Below the pieces are notes generated by a model that saw only the letters and a list, made by a program, of their open reading frames with translations, was not told the DNA's origin and searched no databases. Made by a program: the position numbers and the translations under genes. A stretch of 45,383 bases of DNA, from the IMG/VR virus record IMGVR_UViG_3300034093_001496, positions 1-45,383 of that record. The stretch is one strand, 5' to 3'. This DNA is from a virus. Positions 7,548 to 15,198 of this stretch are shown in pieces (position 1 is the stretch's first letter; every line of letters begins with the position of its first letter).

Positions 7548-9932
7548 TTATCCTTGTCCTAATGCAAAGTTGTTTCTAGTACTTTTATTAACATTACTTG
7601 CTACATTTGCCGTAACCTTTGAACCATCCATATACACATCAGTAGATTTACTTGCAAAGTCTTTTCTCATTTGCTTCATTTCACTTACTAAAATATTAAT
7701 TGCTTGTCCAGCAGCAAATCCACCCATAGGTAATGCCGCTGCTCTACCTAATTTTGATGCATCATCCAATTTAGATGTTATACCAGGTGCCATAGCAACA
7801 TCATCGTTTTTAGTTCCTTTGTATATAGCACCTTCTGCCGTTGTTACAGTTGGTCCTTGTCCAGCAGGCATTTTTAAATCCCCCACATTCTTTGCTTTTG
7901 TCATCATAGATATAAACCCAGCGGTTGCTGCAATCGCCAATGGAATACCCATACCAAACGGAATACTCATAAAAGAGCTATATATACCAGCTATTGCCTT
8001 TCCTATCATTGGCGCCAAACCACCAGCATTTGCAATTGCTACTGCATTTGCTGATATAGCCGATGCTGCCATTTGATAAGCGAACATAGTAACTAATGGT
8101 ATTAAAATGTACATATTACTAACTACTGCATTAATAAGTTCTGCTATAAATGATATTGGTTTCATAACCACACTCAATATAGTAGCTAATACGGAAAATA
8201 ATGGAGTTAATGCACCGCCTACTGTTGCAACTATACCTTTAAAAGTGTTTTCCATATCAGTTAGTTGTCCAGTTATTTTTTGTCCCGCAATAAATTCATC
8301 AGTCTTTTGCTTCAATTGTTCATCATTCACATTTGTCAAATCTAATCCTGCTTTAACAGCTGCTTCTGCATTTTTTTTATCTTCTCCAGTTAAATGAGCA
8401 AGTTTTTCTTTCATTGTCAACTGCTTATTAATATCTTCAATACTCATACCAGCTGCCTTTGCTAATGCTTTTTGTGCAAATATGTCTTGGTTTTTAAATC
8501 CAATTCCCTGATTTAATTGATGTAGGATTTCTTCTTGTGCTTCTACCGTCTTACCAGCATATGCCAATCCTCTAGCCGTAGATAAATTGAATTGACCACC
8601 AACAAATGTTGCTGCTAATAATTCATCTTCAATGCCACTTTCAAAATCCAATAAAGCTTCTGCTGTTTTTGCAACTTTAGTTAATGTTGTACCTAACTGA
8701 TGTGCCTGTATTACTTGATTTTTAAGTGCAGTAACATCTCCTTTAAAAAATGTAGAAGTTGCTTCAGCGTTTTCGGCGATATCTTCTAATACTTCTTTTG
8801 GTGATACTTTACCTTGCTGAGCTAATGATGCTATTTGTTGTTGTAAACTTGCTGCAGTTTCTCCACTATATCCTGCTACTTGCTCAAATACACCCTGTAC
8901 TTTAGCTGCCGTTTCTGATGTTACTCCAGTTCTAGCTTGTATTCCTGCTAATGCTCCTAATGTTTCTTTTGAAAAGTGAGTCATATCACCAAACACATTC
9001 CCTAAATCGTTAGCTACATCAAATACGTGTTTTAATTCTACACCAGCTTTTCTAAATGATACTTCTATTTCATGTGCATCATGAGCAAGATGAGCTGTTT
9101 GTTTAGCAGTCATTCCCGTAGCCTTACTATAATCTTCGGTTGCTTTATCTAATTCCTTAAACGATTCTAAACCTGCTGCTAAAGCTGCTGCTACTAATAC
9201 AATTGCTACCAATGGACCAGATGCCATTGCCTTTCCTAATTTTTTAGTAAAATCAATTGCACTTTTTAATGATTCAGGAGCCGCCTCATATAATTCCTTT
9301 TGTCCTTCTTTTAATTCCGTTAATCTTTCTTCTTTATGATATAATGATTCTTCTATATCAAGATTATCAAGTGCATCTTGATATTGTTTTTTTGTTAAAA
9401 TACCCTTTTGCTCTAATAACTCATTTCTTTTTTTAGCAAATTTATTTTCAAAAATTGCATCCTCCTTAGCCTTTGCCGAAGCTTCTGCTTGCATTTTAGT
9501 TGCATCTGATTGGTCCGTTAGAATTGCTACTCTTTCTTGTGATTTCGCAAGTTCTGCTCCCGATAAATATGCTTGCCTTTCTTGCTCTTTTATAATCTCA
9601 CGATTGATAGAACCAAATGCTCTAGCTCCAGTTGAACTACCCGTTAAATTATCTCTTACTTCTTTACTAAGTTTTGAAAAGCTTTTGGCCCAATCAAGTT
9701 CCTTTTTATGAATATCTTTTCTTAATTTTAAACTATTTTGGTAGGCTTCACTATTTTTTAATATTTCTTTTCCAGCTGCTATTTGGCTTTCGGTAGTTTT
9801 AAGCAATTCTTTATCTGCCCAAAGAGTACTTTTTTGTTGTTCAGCTCTGAGTTTGTATAATTTTTCAAGCTTCTTTTCTTCCTTTAATGCTTCCCTTATA
9901 CCTGCACCTTTATCATCTTTTTTATCTGCCAC
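7548..9932 (-). CDS. Tail tape measure protein
   Basis: A 794-residue, largely helical protein that should set tail length and be ejected with the DNA. The first 230 residues are Lys/Glu/Ala-rich helix. A hydrophobic segment lies at 236-252 (PLVAIVLVAAALAAG), and a longer hydrophobic region at 572-636 contains SVLATILSVVMKPISF and NMYILIPLVTMFAY, as is typical of tape measures. The gene lies after the tube and gp26-type assembly genes and before the baseplate genes, the usual position. At roughly 0.15 nm per residue it would specify a tail of about 120 nm. A long reading frame on the opposite strand (7270-8076) is a shadow of the hydrophobic segment. Confidence 0.85.
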   Translation of the reverse strand: MADKKDDKGAGIREALKEEKKLEKLYKLRAEQQKSTLWADKELLKTTESQIAAGKEILKNSEAYQNSLKLRKDIHKKELDWAKSFSKLSKEVRDNLTGSSTGARAFGSINREIIKEQERQAYLSGAELAKSQERVAILTDQSDATKMQAEASAKAKEDAIFENKFAKKRNELLEQKGILTKKQYQDALDNLDIEESLYHKEERLTELKEGQKELYEAAPESLKSAIDFTKKLGKAMASGPLVAIVLVAAALAAGLESFKELDKATEDYSKATGMTAKQTAHLAHDAHEIEVSFRKAGVELKHVFDVANDLGNVFGDMTHFSKETLGALAGIQARTGVTSETAAKVQGVFEQVAGYSGETAASLQQQIASLAQQGKVSPKEVLEDIAENAEATSTFFKGDVTALKNQVIQAHQLGTTLTKVAKTAEALLDFESGIEDELLAATFVGGQFNLSTARGLAYAGKTVEAQEEILHQLNQGIGFKNQDIFAQKALAKAAGMSIEDINKQLTMKEKLAHLTGEDKKNAEAAVKAGLDLTNVNDEQLKQKTDEFIAGQKITGQLTDMENTFKGIVATVGGALTPLFSVLATILSVVMKPISFIAELINAVVSNMYILIPLVTMFAYQMAASAISANAVAIANAGGLAPMIGKAIAGIYSSFMSIPFGMGIPLAIAATAGFISMMTKAKNVGDLKMPAGQGPTVTTAEGAIYKGTKNDDVAMAPGITSKLDDASKLGRAAALPMGGFAAGQAINILVSEMKQMRKDFASKSTDVYMDGSKVTANVASNVNKSTRNNFALGQG

Positions 9933-9943
9933 TTATAGTAATT

Positions 9944-10168
9944 TTAATAAAGACCGTATTTTTTTAACATAGCTAATGTCTTTGCTGGTAATGTTCTTTT
10001 CATTCGTTCACCAGCTTTATCATTTATATCCCCAATATCTTTATCTAATTTTTTTAAAATAGGGTCATTATCTATAATTTTTCTTATTTCATCTGGTGTT
10101 TGTTTTTTACCAAAAAAACTAAAAAATTCATTTAAATTTTTTCTTGATATTTTGTATTTTTTTGCCAT
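9944..10168 (-). CDS. Small basic protein before the tape measure
   Basis: A 74-residue Lys-rich protein of unknown function (RKNLNEFFSFFGKKQTPDE, then a helical C-terminus). It lies 11 bases before the tape measure gene and behind its own ATATTTATA box and a terminator-like hairpin, so it opens a transcription unit. Small genes at this place in tail modules often encode assembly factors, but nothing in the sequence proves that. Confidence 0.65.
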   Translation of the reverse strand: MAKKYKISRKNLNEFFSFFGKKQTPDEIRKIIDNDPILKKLDKDIGDINDKAGERMKRTLPAKTLAMLKKYGLY

Positions 10169-10196
10169 ATATCTTTGTTTTATTTAAGTTATTATC

Positions 10197-10205
10197 TATA
10201 AATAT
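10197..10205 (-). promoter_or_regulatory. ATATTTATA box, candidate late promoter
   Basis: The minus strand reads ATATTTATA 28 bases before the ATG of the small gene at 10168, and nine bases after the hairpin that ends the preceding unit. The terminator-box-gene order is repeated at two other places. Confidence 0.5.
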
Positions 10206-10214
10206 CTTATAAAC

Positions 10215-10256
10215 AAAAAAGTTAGGATTTAGGGGAAATTACCTCTTAATCCTAAC
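10215..10256 (-). terminator. Intrinsic terminator after the gp26-type unit
   Basis: On the minus strand GTTAGGATT (10248-10256) pairs with AATCCTAAC (10221-10229), with further pairing inward, and six T follow (10215-10220). The stop codon of the 72-residue reading frame (10239-10241) lies in the loop region, so the last codons of that gene form the left arm. Confidence 0.75.
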
Positions 10257-10457
10257 TTTAGATGCTTTATTTGCTGTTTCTACTTGTTCATTCTCTTTTT
10301 TCTTAGCTTCTACCAACTTATTGTAGTAGAAATTTCTAAGATGGGTTGGCATTTTATACAAATCCATTATCGTAAACCCATTTCCATAATTCACCATCTC
10401 AAATATTTGAGTGTGAATGTTTATACTATGATTTTTCGGAAGGCCAAAAAAACCCAA
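10239..10457 (-). CDS. gp26-type gene extension, probably made by frameshifting
   Basis: A reading frame of up to 72 residues that overlaps the end of the 253-residue gp26-type gene in another frame. No ATG exists in the overlap; the only possible start there is TTG at 10457, and the first ATG comes at about codon 21. A run of seven T (10446-10452) lies in the overlap and would let a ribosome enter this frame by a +1 or -2 slip, giving a fusion of about 315 residues. The peptide has NGFTIMDLYKMPTHLRNFYYNKL, split here as GFTIMDLYKMP and RNFYYNKLVEAKKK, resembling small tail-assembly partners. Independent initiation is the alternative. Frameshifted chaperone pairs before the tape measure are a known phage theme (lambda G/GT, Mu). 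Confidence 0.6.
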   Translation of the reverse strand: MGFFGLPKNHSINIHTQIFEMVNYGNGFTIMDLYKMPTHLRNFYYNKLVEAKKKENEQVETANKASKVRIKR

Positions 10458-11187
10458 CTCCCATCGTAATGGGAACTACCTCGGTTTCTCCATCTTCATG
10501 GATGTGGGTGAATACCATATCAACATCAGGAGATATGGATTTTATGTAATTTCTTAAAGCCTTACTATCTTTTGCTAACATACCATTGACAAATCTAGAT
10601 ATTGCTGATATATCGTTATTACCATCTACACTTTTAATCATGTGACGTAATCTAGTAGTAATTTCAAACGATGAATCTTTGTTTAATTTTTCCAAAGCAT
10701 CAATATCTTTTTGAATTGCCAACTCATCACCATGTGTAAGTAATTTGAATGTTATTTTCTTACCATTTGAAGGTAATGTAAATTCAAATTCATTTTTGTT
10801 GTTAAAAATAGATGTATCTACTTCTTTTGTTTGTACTTTTGATAAATCAACAACAGCATCAATTTGTTCACCTGTTTTAGATGAGTAAAAACTAATTGGG
10901 TAATCTGCACCATATCCTAACAATCTAGTTGCAAGTACTATAGCGTTTTTGTCACCAATTATAATATCATTTGGATTTACGTTATCTACAATAATAGATT
11001 CAAATAGTTTATCTAATACTATTCCTTTTCTAATTAAATTTGTTGATGCAAGTATATCTTCCTCTTTTGCGGTCATATACTTTATAGTAATTTGTCCAGA
11101 TGAAAGAGGACTCTCTTTTGGATAAATCTTTCCTCCTGATGGTAAATCTAATACCTCCGTTGGAAAATCGTATGTTTTTTCTGTCAT
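10426..11187 (-). CDS. T4 gp26-family baseplate/tail assembly protein
   Basis: A 253-residue protein resembling the T4 baseplate protein family that includes gp26. The N-terminus has LDLPSGGKIYP, ITIKYMTAKEEDIL, DKLFESIIVDNVN and DKNAIVLATRLLGYG, the family's typical order, and the C-terminus is rich in charged helix (RLRHMIKSVDG). In T4 this family acts in hub assembly. Here the gene sits between tube and tape measure, the place of tail-assembly chaperones, and its end overlaps a second frame over a T7 run, as in chaperone frameshift pairs. It is preceded by a hairpin (11250-11278) and an ATATTTATA-like box. Confidence 0.75.
   Translation of the reverse strand: MTEKTYDFPTEVLDLPSGGKIYPKESPLSSGQITIKYMTAKEEDILASTNLIRKGIVLDKLFESIIVDNVNPNDIIIGDKNAIVLATRLLGYGADYPISFYSSKTGEQIDAVVDLSKVQTKEVDTSIFNNKNEFEFTLPSNGKKITFKLLTHGDELAIQKDIDALEKLNKDSSFEITTRLRHMIKSVDGNNDISAISRFVNGMLAKDSKALRNYIKSISPDVDMVFTHIHEDGETEVVPITMGVGFFWPSEKS
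10446..10452 (-). other. Possible slippery site (T7) for ribosomal frameshift
   Basis: The zero-frame codons are GGG TTT TTT TGG. Skipping one T (+1) or re-reading two (-2) leads into the downstream frame, which begins Gly-Leu-Pro-Lys after the slip. The zero frame stops 18 bases later at TAG (10426-10428). The site is seen; use as a frameshift is inferred. A homopolymer length error in the assembly could also change which frames join. Confidence 0.45.
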
Positions 11188-11214
11188 AACTTTACTTTGT
11201 TTTAAGTTTGTATA

Positions 11215-11223
11215 TATAAATAC
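11215..11223 (-). promoter_or_regulatory. GTATTTATA box, candidate late promoter
   Basis: The minus strand reads GTATTTATA 27 bases before the gp26-type start and 26 bases after a terminator-like hairpin. It differs from the common box only at the first base. Confidence 0.45.
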
Positions 11224-11249
11224 ATAATTTTTGAAAAATTAGAAAGCAT

Positions 11250-11278
11250 AAAAAAGGGGATTCTTTTGAAATCCCCTT
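11250..11278 (-). terminator. Intrinsic terminator after the tail tube gene
   Basis: On the minus strand AAGGGGATT (11270-11278) pairs perfectly with AATCCCCTT (11254-11262) around a seven-base loop; with the last two stem bases the T run is six long. It begins 18 bases after the tube stop codon. Because the plus strand also ends in a T-rich run, it could act in both directions. Confidence 0.8.
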
Positions 11279-11296
11279 ATTTTTGTTATTTTTAGA

Positions 11297-11785
11297 TTAG
11301 TATTCAAGAATAGCGTAATCGTAAGATAATGTTAATTCAATTGTTGCAGGTTCGTTAGAATCAAATGATACATCACCAAAATTTGCTTGCTGAATGAAAG
11401 CGCCTTTGATTTTCCATTGTTCTATTTTATCGCCAACTGGTCCCAACATATAGAAATCCAAATCTTTCTTATAAAAATCTGCGTATCCACGTCTACCAGT
11501 GATTGATTCATGCCCCAATCTAACCCACTCCATTACTGATTGTGCAGCTGATGGTACAATTGGGTCATAAAGAGTAATTGTAATATCTTGCCACTCACCT
11601 TTACCTTGCAACTTTCTTTTGATGTTGATATGGTCTAAAGTGATTGTTTCAAATTGGATTGAAGGTCTTGATGCTGCCTTAACCATATACCCCGGTACAC
11701 CATCCCATTCTAAGATGTAGCGGTTTTTCATTTTTGGTTCGAAGTTCGTATAGAACATCTTATTAAACTCTAATATTTCTGCCAT
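11297..11785 (-). CDS. Tail tube protein (T4 gp19 family)
   Basis: A 162-residue protein forming the inner tube through which DNA passes. It has the family pattern FYTNFEPKMKNRYILEWDGV near the N-terminus (given here up to 20 residues), then YMVKAASRPSIQFETITLDH, KGEWQDITITLYDP and a C-terminal ATIELTLSYDYAIL strand pair. Length agrees with T4 gp19 (about 163). It is directly downstream of the sheath gene, the usual order, with its own ATATTTATT box ahead and an intrinsic terminator behind, so high expression as a separate unit is likely. Confidence 0.9.
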   Translation of the reverse strand: MAEILEFNKMFYTNFEPKMKNRYILEWDGVPGYMVKAASRPSIQFETITLDHINIKRKLQGKGEWQDITITLYDPIVPSAAQSVMEWVRLGHESITGRRGYADFYKKDLDFYMLGPVGDKIEQWKIKGAFIQQANFGDVSFDSNEPATIELTLSYDYAILEY

Positions 11786-11807
11786 TTTATTCCGTTTATT
11801 TTATATT

Positions 11808-11816
11808 AATAAATAT
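11808..11816 (-). promoter_or_regulatory. ATATTTATT box, candidate late promoter
   Basis: The minus strand reads ATATTTATT 22 bases before the tail tube ATG, in the 51-base gap after the sheath gene. The last base differs from the common box. Confidence 0.4.
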
Positions 11817-11836
11817 CTACTTTTTGTTTTTCTATA

Positions 11837-14164
11837 TTATGCTGAGAAACTTGCTCCAGTTGGTAAGATGTTGAAATCTATTACGATAAATTCCGCCGTC
11901 TTTGCCGGTTGTAAGAAAATTTGTCCAGCTAATATGTTTCTATCAATTACATCAGGTGTGTTGTTACTTTCATCCATTACAACTCTAAAAGAATAAAGAC
12001 CTTGTCTTTGTTGTACAGCTTCTAAATAAGGATTAACCGTATTTAAGAATCTTGCTCTAGTTGAAGATGTATTTTGTTCGAACACTAAATAACGAGATGT
12101 AGATGCTACAAACTTCTTAAGAACGATAAGTAATCTTCTAACATTGATTCTATCTAAAGCTGATGCCTTATCTTGCAATGTCTTCTGTCCGAATGCTACA
12201 ATACCTTGTCCAGGGAATGCTGCGATTGGGTTTACTTTGTTCTCATATAGAGTATCTCTTTCAGAGTGTGTAAGTCTATTTAATACACTTACTGCTCCTA
12301 CGATACCACCTCTATTCAAACCAGCAGGTGCGAACCATTCTGCTGCTAATCTATCGTTAGCTGCGAAAACAGCGGGCATTAATACTGATGGTGGAACACT
12401 CATTAATTTGTTTGTGTTTGTATCTATTGTCTTAACCCAAGGATAATAAGTTGCTACATAGTTAGAATCAACCGAGTTTGCTTGCTCCGTTGCTTCAGTT
12501 ATTGTATCAGCGTAATCGTTGAAATCAGCGATATAGAATGCATCTTGTCTACTTTCAACCATATCAATTGCTTTAGTTACAACTGATGGATGTAAACTTC
12601 TTATAATACCAGGTGTTACTACCATATTGATATCCCACTCATCAGGGTTAGATACTGCGTTGATTGCTTTATAATATGCTAAAGTACCAGTTGATGTTCC
12701 AGATGCGCAATTAAATCCTTGCGTATTTGCATTACCCCAATCAGTATCACCAGCCTTAGCTTTTACTACAGTTGGATTCACACCATCAAAACCTTCTTGG
12801 AATGCTAATACAAATTGTCTCTTAACCATATCTTCCGATTTAGAACCAGTCATTATATAAGTCAATTGAGAATCAAATGCGAAAGCCACGTTAGAACCAG
12901 TTTGAGCTCCAACAGGAATTGGTTTTAAATATTCTGCATTATCTATCTTAGCATCAATACCTTCAAAATCAAATCCACTAAAGTATATTGGAGATGATGA
13001 TGTGTTACCAATTGAGTTAGTTTGATATACTACCGGAGGTACTAAAAGTGATTCTGCAGCGTTTGTTGCTGTAATTGGATTTGTATATGCTCCATGTCCA
13101 AATGGTGCTGCTGATATTGGGAATGAACCAGGTGCTGATACAACTACTCTTACATATTTTGATCTGTTTGAGTAATCGCCATTTTCAGTTATCTTACCAT
13201 CTGAATCAATTGTATTATATCTATCACCAATTCTTCTAGCTATATAGTTAGGAGATGCTGCATCTAAGTTTACATTATTAAATGTTTCTACTACAGTCTT
13301 TCTCTTATCAGTATCATCATATGAACGAACTGTTACAGTGAAAGTTGAATAATCAGTTGCTCCATCTTCTCCAGCTGCTTTTACATTCGAAATACCAATT
13401 TTGTATTTTGTATTATATGTATTACCATGTCCTAAAGTTACAAAGTTAAATAAATCATATCTAACACCACTTATATTTTGAGAAACAACCATTGGCGTTT
13501 GTGCTTCGGTTGTATCATATGAAAAATCCTGAGTTGGTAATACTACTCTAGTTATTACAATGTTATTTCCAGCAGAACCAGTATAGTATCCAGCCATATT
13601 TTCAAAATACGAATATGCATATGCTGATTTAGCTCCGAATGGAGATTCACCAAATACATCTGCTAAATCATTAGTAGCTGATGGTAAAATTGATGCTGAT
13701 ATGTTTACTCCAGCAGTTAATGTATTGATTACAAAAGAACCATCAATAGAATCATCACTAACAACAGTTGCTCCAGTAAAACCAACTGCCTCATCTCCTG
13801 CTTTAGTTGAGTGTAATACTCCAATTAATTTAGTACCTAATTTAGGTGTTGCGGATGAACCAGAAGCAAAGATTGCTAAAGGTGCTACTTGTTGGTAACC
13901 ACCAACACCACCTACTCTTACTACGGTTACTTGTCCTGCTTCTCTTAAATAGTTTTGTACTGCGTACTCACTATAATAAGTTCCATCAGGAGTACCAAAG
14001 GTATCTTCGAACTCTGATTGTGTTCTTATAATTGTTGGAATGAATGCAGGTCCTTGCTTAAAAGGTCCTATAATTGCTGCTCCAATTTCTCCTACTCCTT
14101 GTGCTAAGAAGGATAAATCATTTTCTCTTGTGAAAACGCCGGGTGATACGATTCTTTCTGACAT
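11837..14164 (-). CDS. Contractile tail sheath protein (T4 gp18-like)
   Basis: A 775-residue sheath subunit. The N-terminus SERIVSPGVFTRENDLS is the typical sheath opening, followed by GEIGAAIIGPFKQGPAF and LREAGQVTVVRVGGVGGY. The C-terminal half holds the conserved packing region with PPSVLMPAVFAANDR, AEWFAPAGLNRGGI and NPIAAFPGQGIVAFGQKTL, and the protein ends with LQPAKTAEFIVIDFNILPTG, the strand that links neighbouring subunits. It is longer than T4 gp18 (659 residues), owing to a surface-exposed middle part of about residues 110-460 that likely decorates the sheath. An ATATTTATA box lies 58 bases upstream after a hairpin. Confidence 0.95.
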   Translation of the reverse strand: MSERIVSPGVFTRENDLSFLAQGVGEIGAAIIGPFKQGPAFIPTIIRTQSEFEDTFGTPDGTYYSEYAVQNYLREAGQVTVVRVGGVGGYQQVAPLAIFASGSSATPKLGTKLIGVLHSTKAGDEAVGFTGATVVSDDSIDGSFVINTLTAGVNISASILPSATNDLADVFGESPFGAKSAYAYSYFENMAGYYTGSAGNNIVITRVVLPTQDFSYDTTEAQTPMVVSQNISGVRYDLFNFVTLGHGNTYNTKYKIGISNVKAAGEDGATDYSTFTVTVRSYDDTDKRKTVVETFNNVNLDAASPNYIARRIGDRYNTIDSDGKITENGDYSNRSKYVRVVVSAPGSFPISAAPFGHGAYTNPITATNAAESLLVPPVVYQTNSIGNTSSSPIYFSGFDFEGIDAKIDNAEYLKPIPVGAQTGSNVAFAFDSQLTYIMTGSKSEDMVKRQFVLAFQEGFDGVNPTVVKAKAGDTDWGNANTQGFNCASGTSTGTLAYYKAINAVSNPDEWDINMVVTPGIIRSLHPSVVTKAIDMVESRQDAFYIADFNDYADTITEATEQANSVDSNYVATYYPWVKTIDTNTNKLMSVPPSVLMPAVFAANDRLAAEWFAPAGLNRGGIVGAVSVLNRLTHSERDTLYENKVNPIAAFPGQGIVAFGQKTLQDKASALDRINVRRLLIVLKKFVASTSRYLVFEQNTSSTRARFLNTVNPYLEAVQQRQGLYSFRVVMDESNNTPDVIDRNILAGQIFLQPAKTAEFIVIDFNILPTGASFSA

Positions 14165-14222
14165 TTTGTTTCTTCTATTTGTATTTTAATTGCGTATTAG
14201 TAATTACTTACATTAATACTCA

Positions 14223-14231
14223 TATAAATAT
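14223..14231 (-). promoter_or_regulatory. ATATTTATA box, candidate late promoter of the sheath
   Basis: The minus strand reads ATATTTATA five bases after the hairpin at 14237-14284. The distance to the sheath ATG is 58 bases, longer than at other copies, so the sheath mRNA would have a leader of about 45-50 bases. Confidence 0.45.
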
Positions 14232-14284
14232 AAAGAAAATGTCCAAAACACAAATTTATTATTAAATCTGCACTTTGGACATTT
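14232..14284 (-). terminator. Long hairpin, likely terminator after the 134-residue gene
   Basis: AAATGTCCAAA (14274-14284) pairs with TTTGGACATTT (14237-14247) on the minus strand. The 26-base interior continues pairing through GU pairs and CAGATTTA/TAAATTTG to an ATAA loop, giving an almost continuous stem. A short TTTTCTTT tail follows. It could also protect the 3' end of the upstream mRNA. Confidence 0.6.
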
Positions 14285-14303
14285 ATAATTTTGTTTTAAT
14301 CAA

Positions 14304-14708
14304 TTAATAACCCGGAACAGAACCAGAAGGTGTTGGGTATGTATTACTTCCAGATGTTGGAGACCAAGGTAAATCAGCTGTACCAACTTCGATTCTAGCG
14401 TATTTCTTATTATCTATTTCTTTTTGAATTTGTCCGTTTATATGATTCATATAATTACTTCCAGTAGAACCACTTACATGGTTTTTAATCCAACCTAATA
14501 CTAAATCTTCAGTAAGGTCCTGATAATCAACAAATCCATCCCCATTTAAATCTTGAGGTGTAAATGGCGTTGCACCATTAAAAATTCCAAAATTACCATC
14601 TTCATCAGTACCAGTTAGTTTCCAATTAGTACCAACAACTATATTTTCAAAATTTTCAGAATTTTGTTTTTTCAATGCGGTTAGTTCCCACGTATATGTT
14701 AATCCCAT
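14304..14708 (-). CDS. Small virion-type protein with EF-hand/dockerin-like loop
   Basis: A 134-residue protein of unknown function. The N-terminus TYTWELTALKKQ and the block GTDEDGNFGIFNGATPF resemble a small protein family I have seen in marine T4-like phages. Residues 53-64 (DLNGDGFVDYQD) form a canonical calcium-binding loop, with D53, N55, D57, D61 and D64 in the EF-hand/dockerin positions. The C-terminus is Ser/Thr/Gly/Pro-rich. It stands alone behind an ATATTTATA box and ahead of a strong hairpin, so it is probably made in quantity. Calcium binding is inferred from the loop only. Confidence 0.7.
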   Translation of the reverse strand: MGLTYTWELTALKKQNSENFENIVVGTNWKLTGTDEDGNFGIFNGATPFTPQDLNGDGFVDYQDLTEDLVLGWIKNHVSGSTGSNYMNHINGQIQKEIDNKKYARIEVGTADLPWSPTSGSNTYPTPSGSVPGY

Positions 14709-14732
14709 AATAAATTATTTGTGTTTATATTA

Positions 14733-14741
14733 TATAAATAT
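14733..14741 (-). promoter_or_regulatory. ATATTTATA box, candidate late promoter
   Basis: The minus strand reads ATATTTATA 24 bases before the ATG of the 134-residue gene, in the 54-base gap after the preceding gene. Confidence 0.5.
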
Positions 14742-14762
14742 AAGTATTTTTACTTTTTATTT

Positions 14763-15194
14763 TTAAACTTCCAATGAACCACTATAATAATCAGTAGTTA
14801 ATAAATGTCTATATGCTTGTGCCATATGGTCTAATTCAGATGGTACTTCTAAAAAAAATACGCACTTATGGTCCATACCAGCAGTTCCAACCGTAACACC
14901 ATGTTTATTATCGGATGGATTTTTTCCAATAAATCCAATTGGAATAGAATCATTATCTCTTGCTTCTCTATCTTTCCAAATAGTTACTGCTACTTCTGCC
15001 GTATATCCCGCTTTCCAATAAACTTCACTACCTACACTTCTATCCATTGGTGTCAACCCATCTGGTCTAGAATTATCAACAGGTTGTTTGAAATCTGCAA
15101 TTCTTTTTTCAACTTTTACATTTGTAACTACGTGGTATGCGTTTGGTGCAACCAATCCAGTTCCAGGTAATTCATAATCTTTAATTAGTGCCAT
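14763..15194 (-). CDS. Small virion-associated protein, function unknown
   Basis: A 143-residue protein I cannot assign. It starts ALIKDYELPGTGLVAPNAYH, then has beta-rich blocks VTNVKVEKRIADF and YTAEVAVTIWKDREA, and ends in LTTDYYSGSLEV. It has no membrane segment. It starts four bases after the stop codon of the 2641-residue fibre (TAATAATATG), with an AAAGGAT Shine-Dalgarno-like sequence overlapping the end of that gene, so the two are coupled. Its place between fibre and sheath genes suggests a tail or neck component. Confidence 0.7.
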   Translation of the reverse strand: MALIKDYELPGTGLVAPNAYHVVTNVKVEKRIADFKQPVDNSRPDGLTPMDRSVGSEVYWKAGYTAEVAVTIWKDREARDNDSIPIGFIGKNPSDNKHGVTVGTAGMDHKCVFFLEVPSELDHMAQAYRHLLTTDYYSGSLEV

Positions 15195-15198
15195 ATTA

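Noticed and set aside
7270-8076. 268-codon hydrophobic plus-strand reading frame
   Set aside because: It is antisense to the tape measure and the start of the next gene, spanning the gap between them; hydrophobicity follows from complementing Ala/Asn/Lys/Glu codons.
14742-14755. Short hairpin AAGTA-TTTT-TACTT as a terminator
   Set aside because: The stem has only five AT-rich pairs and no T run follows on the minus strand.
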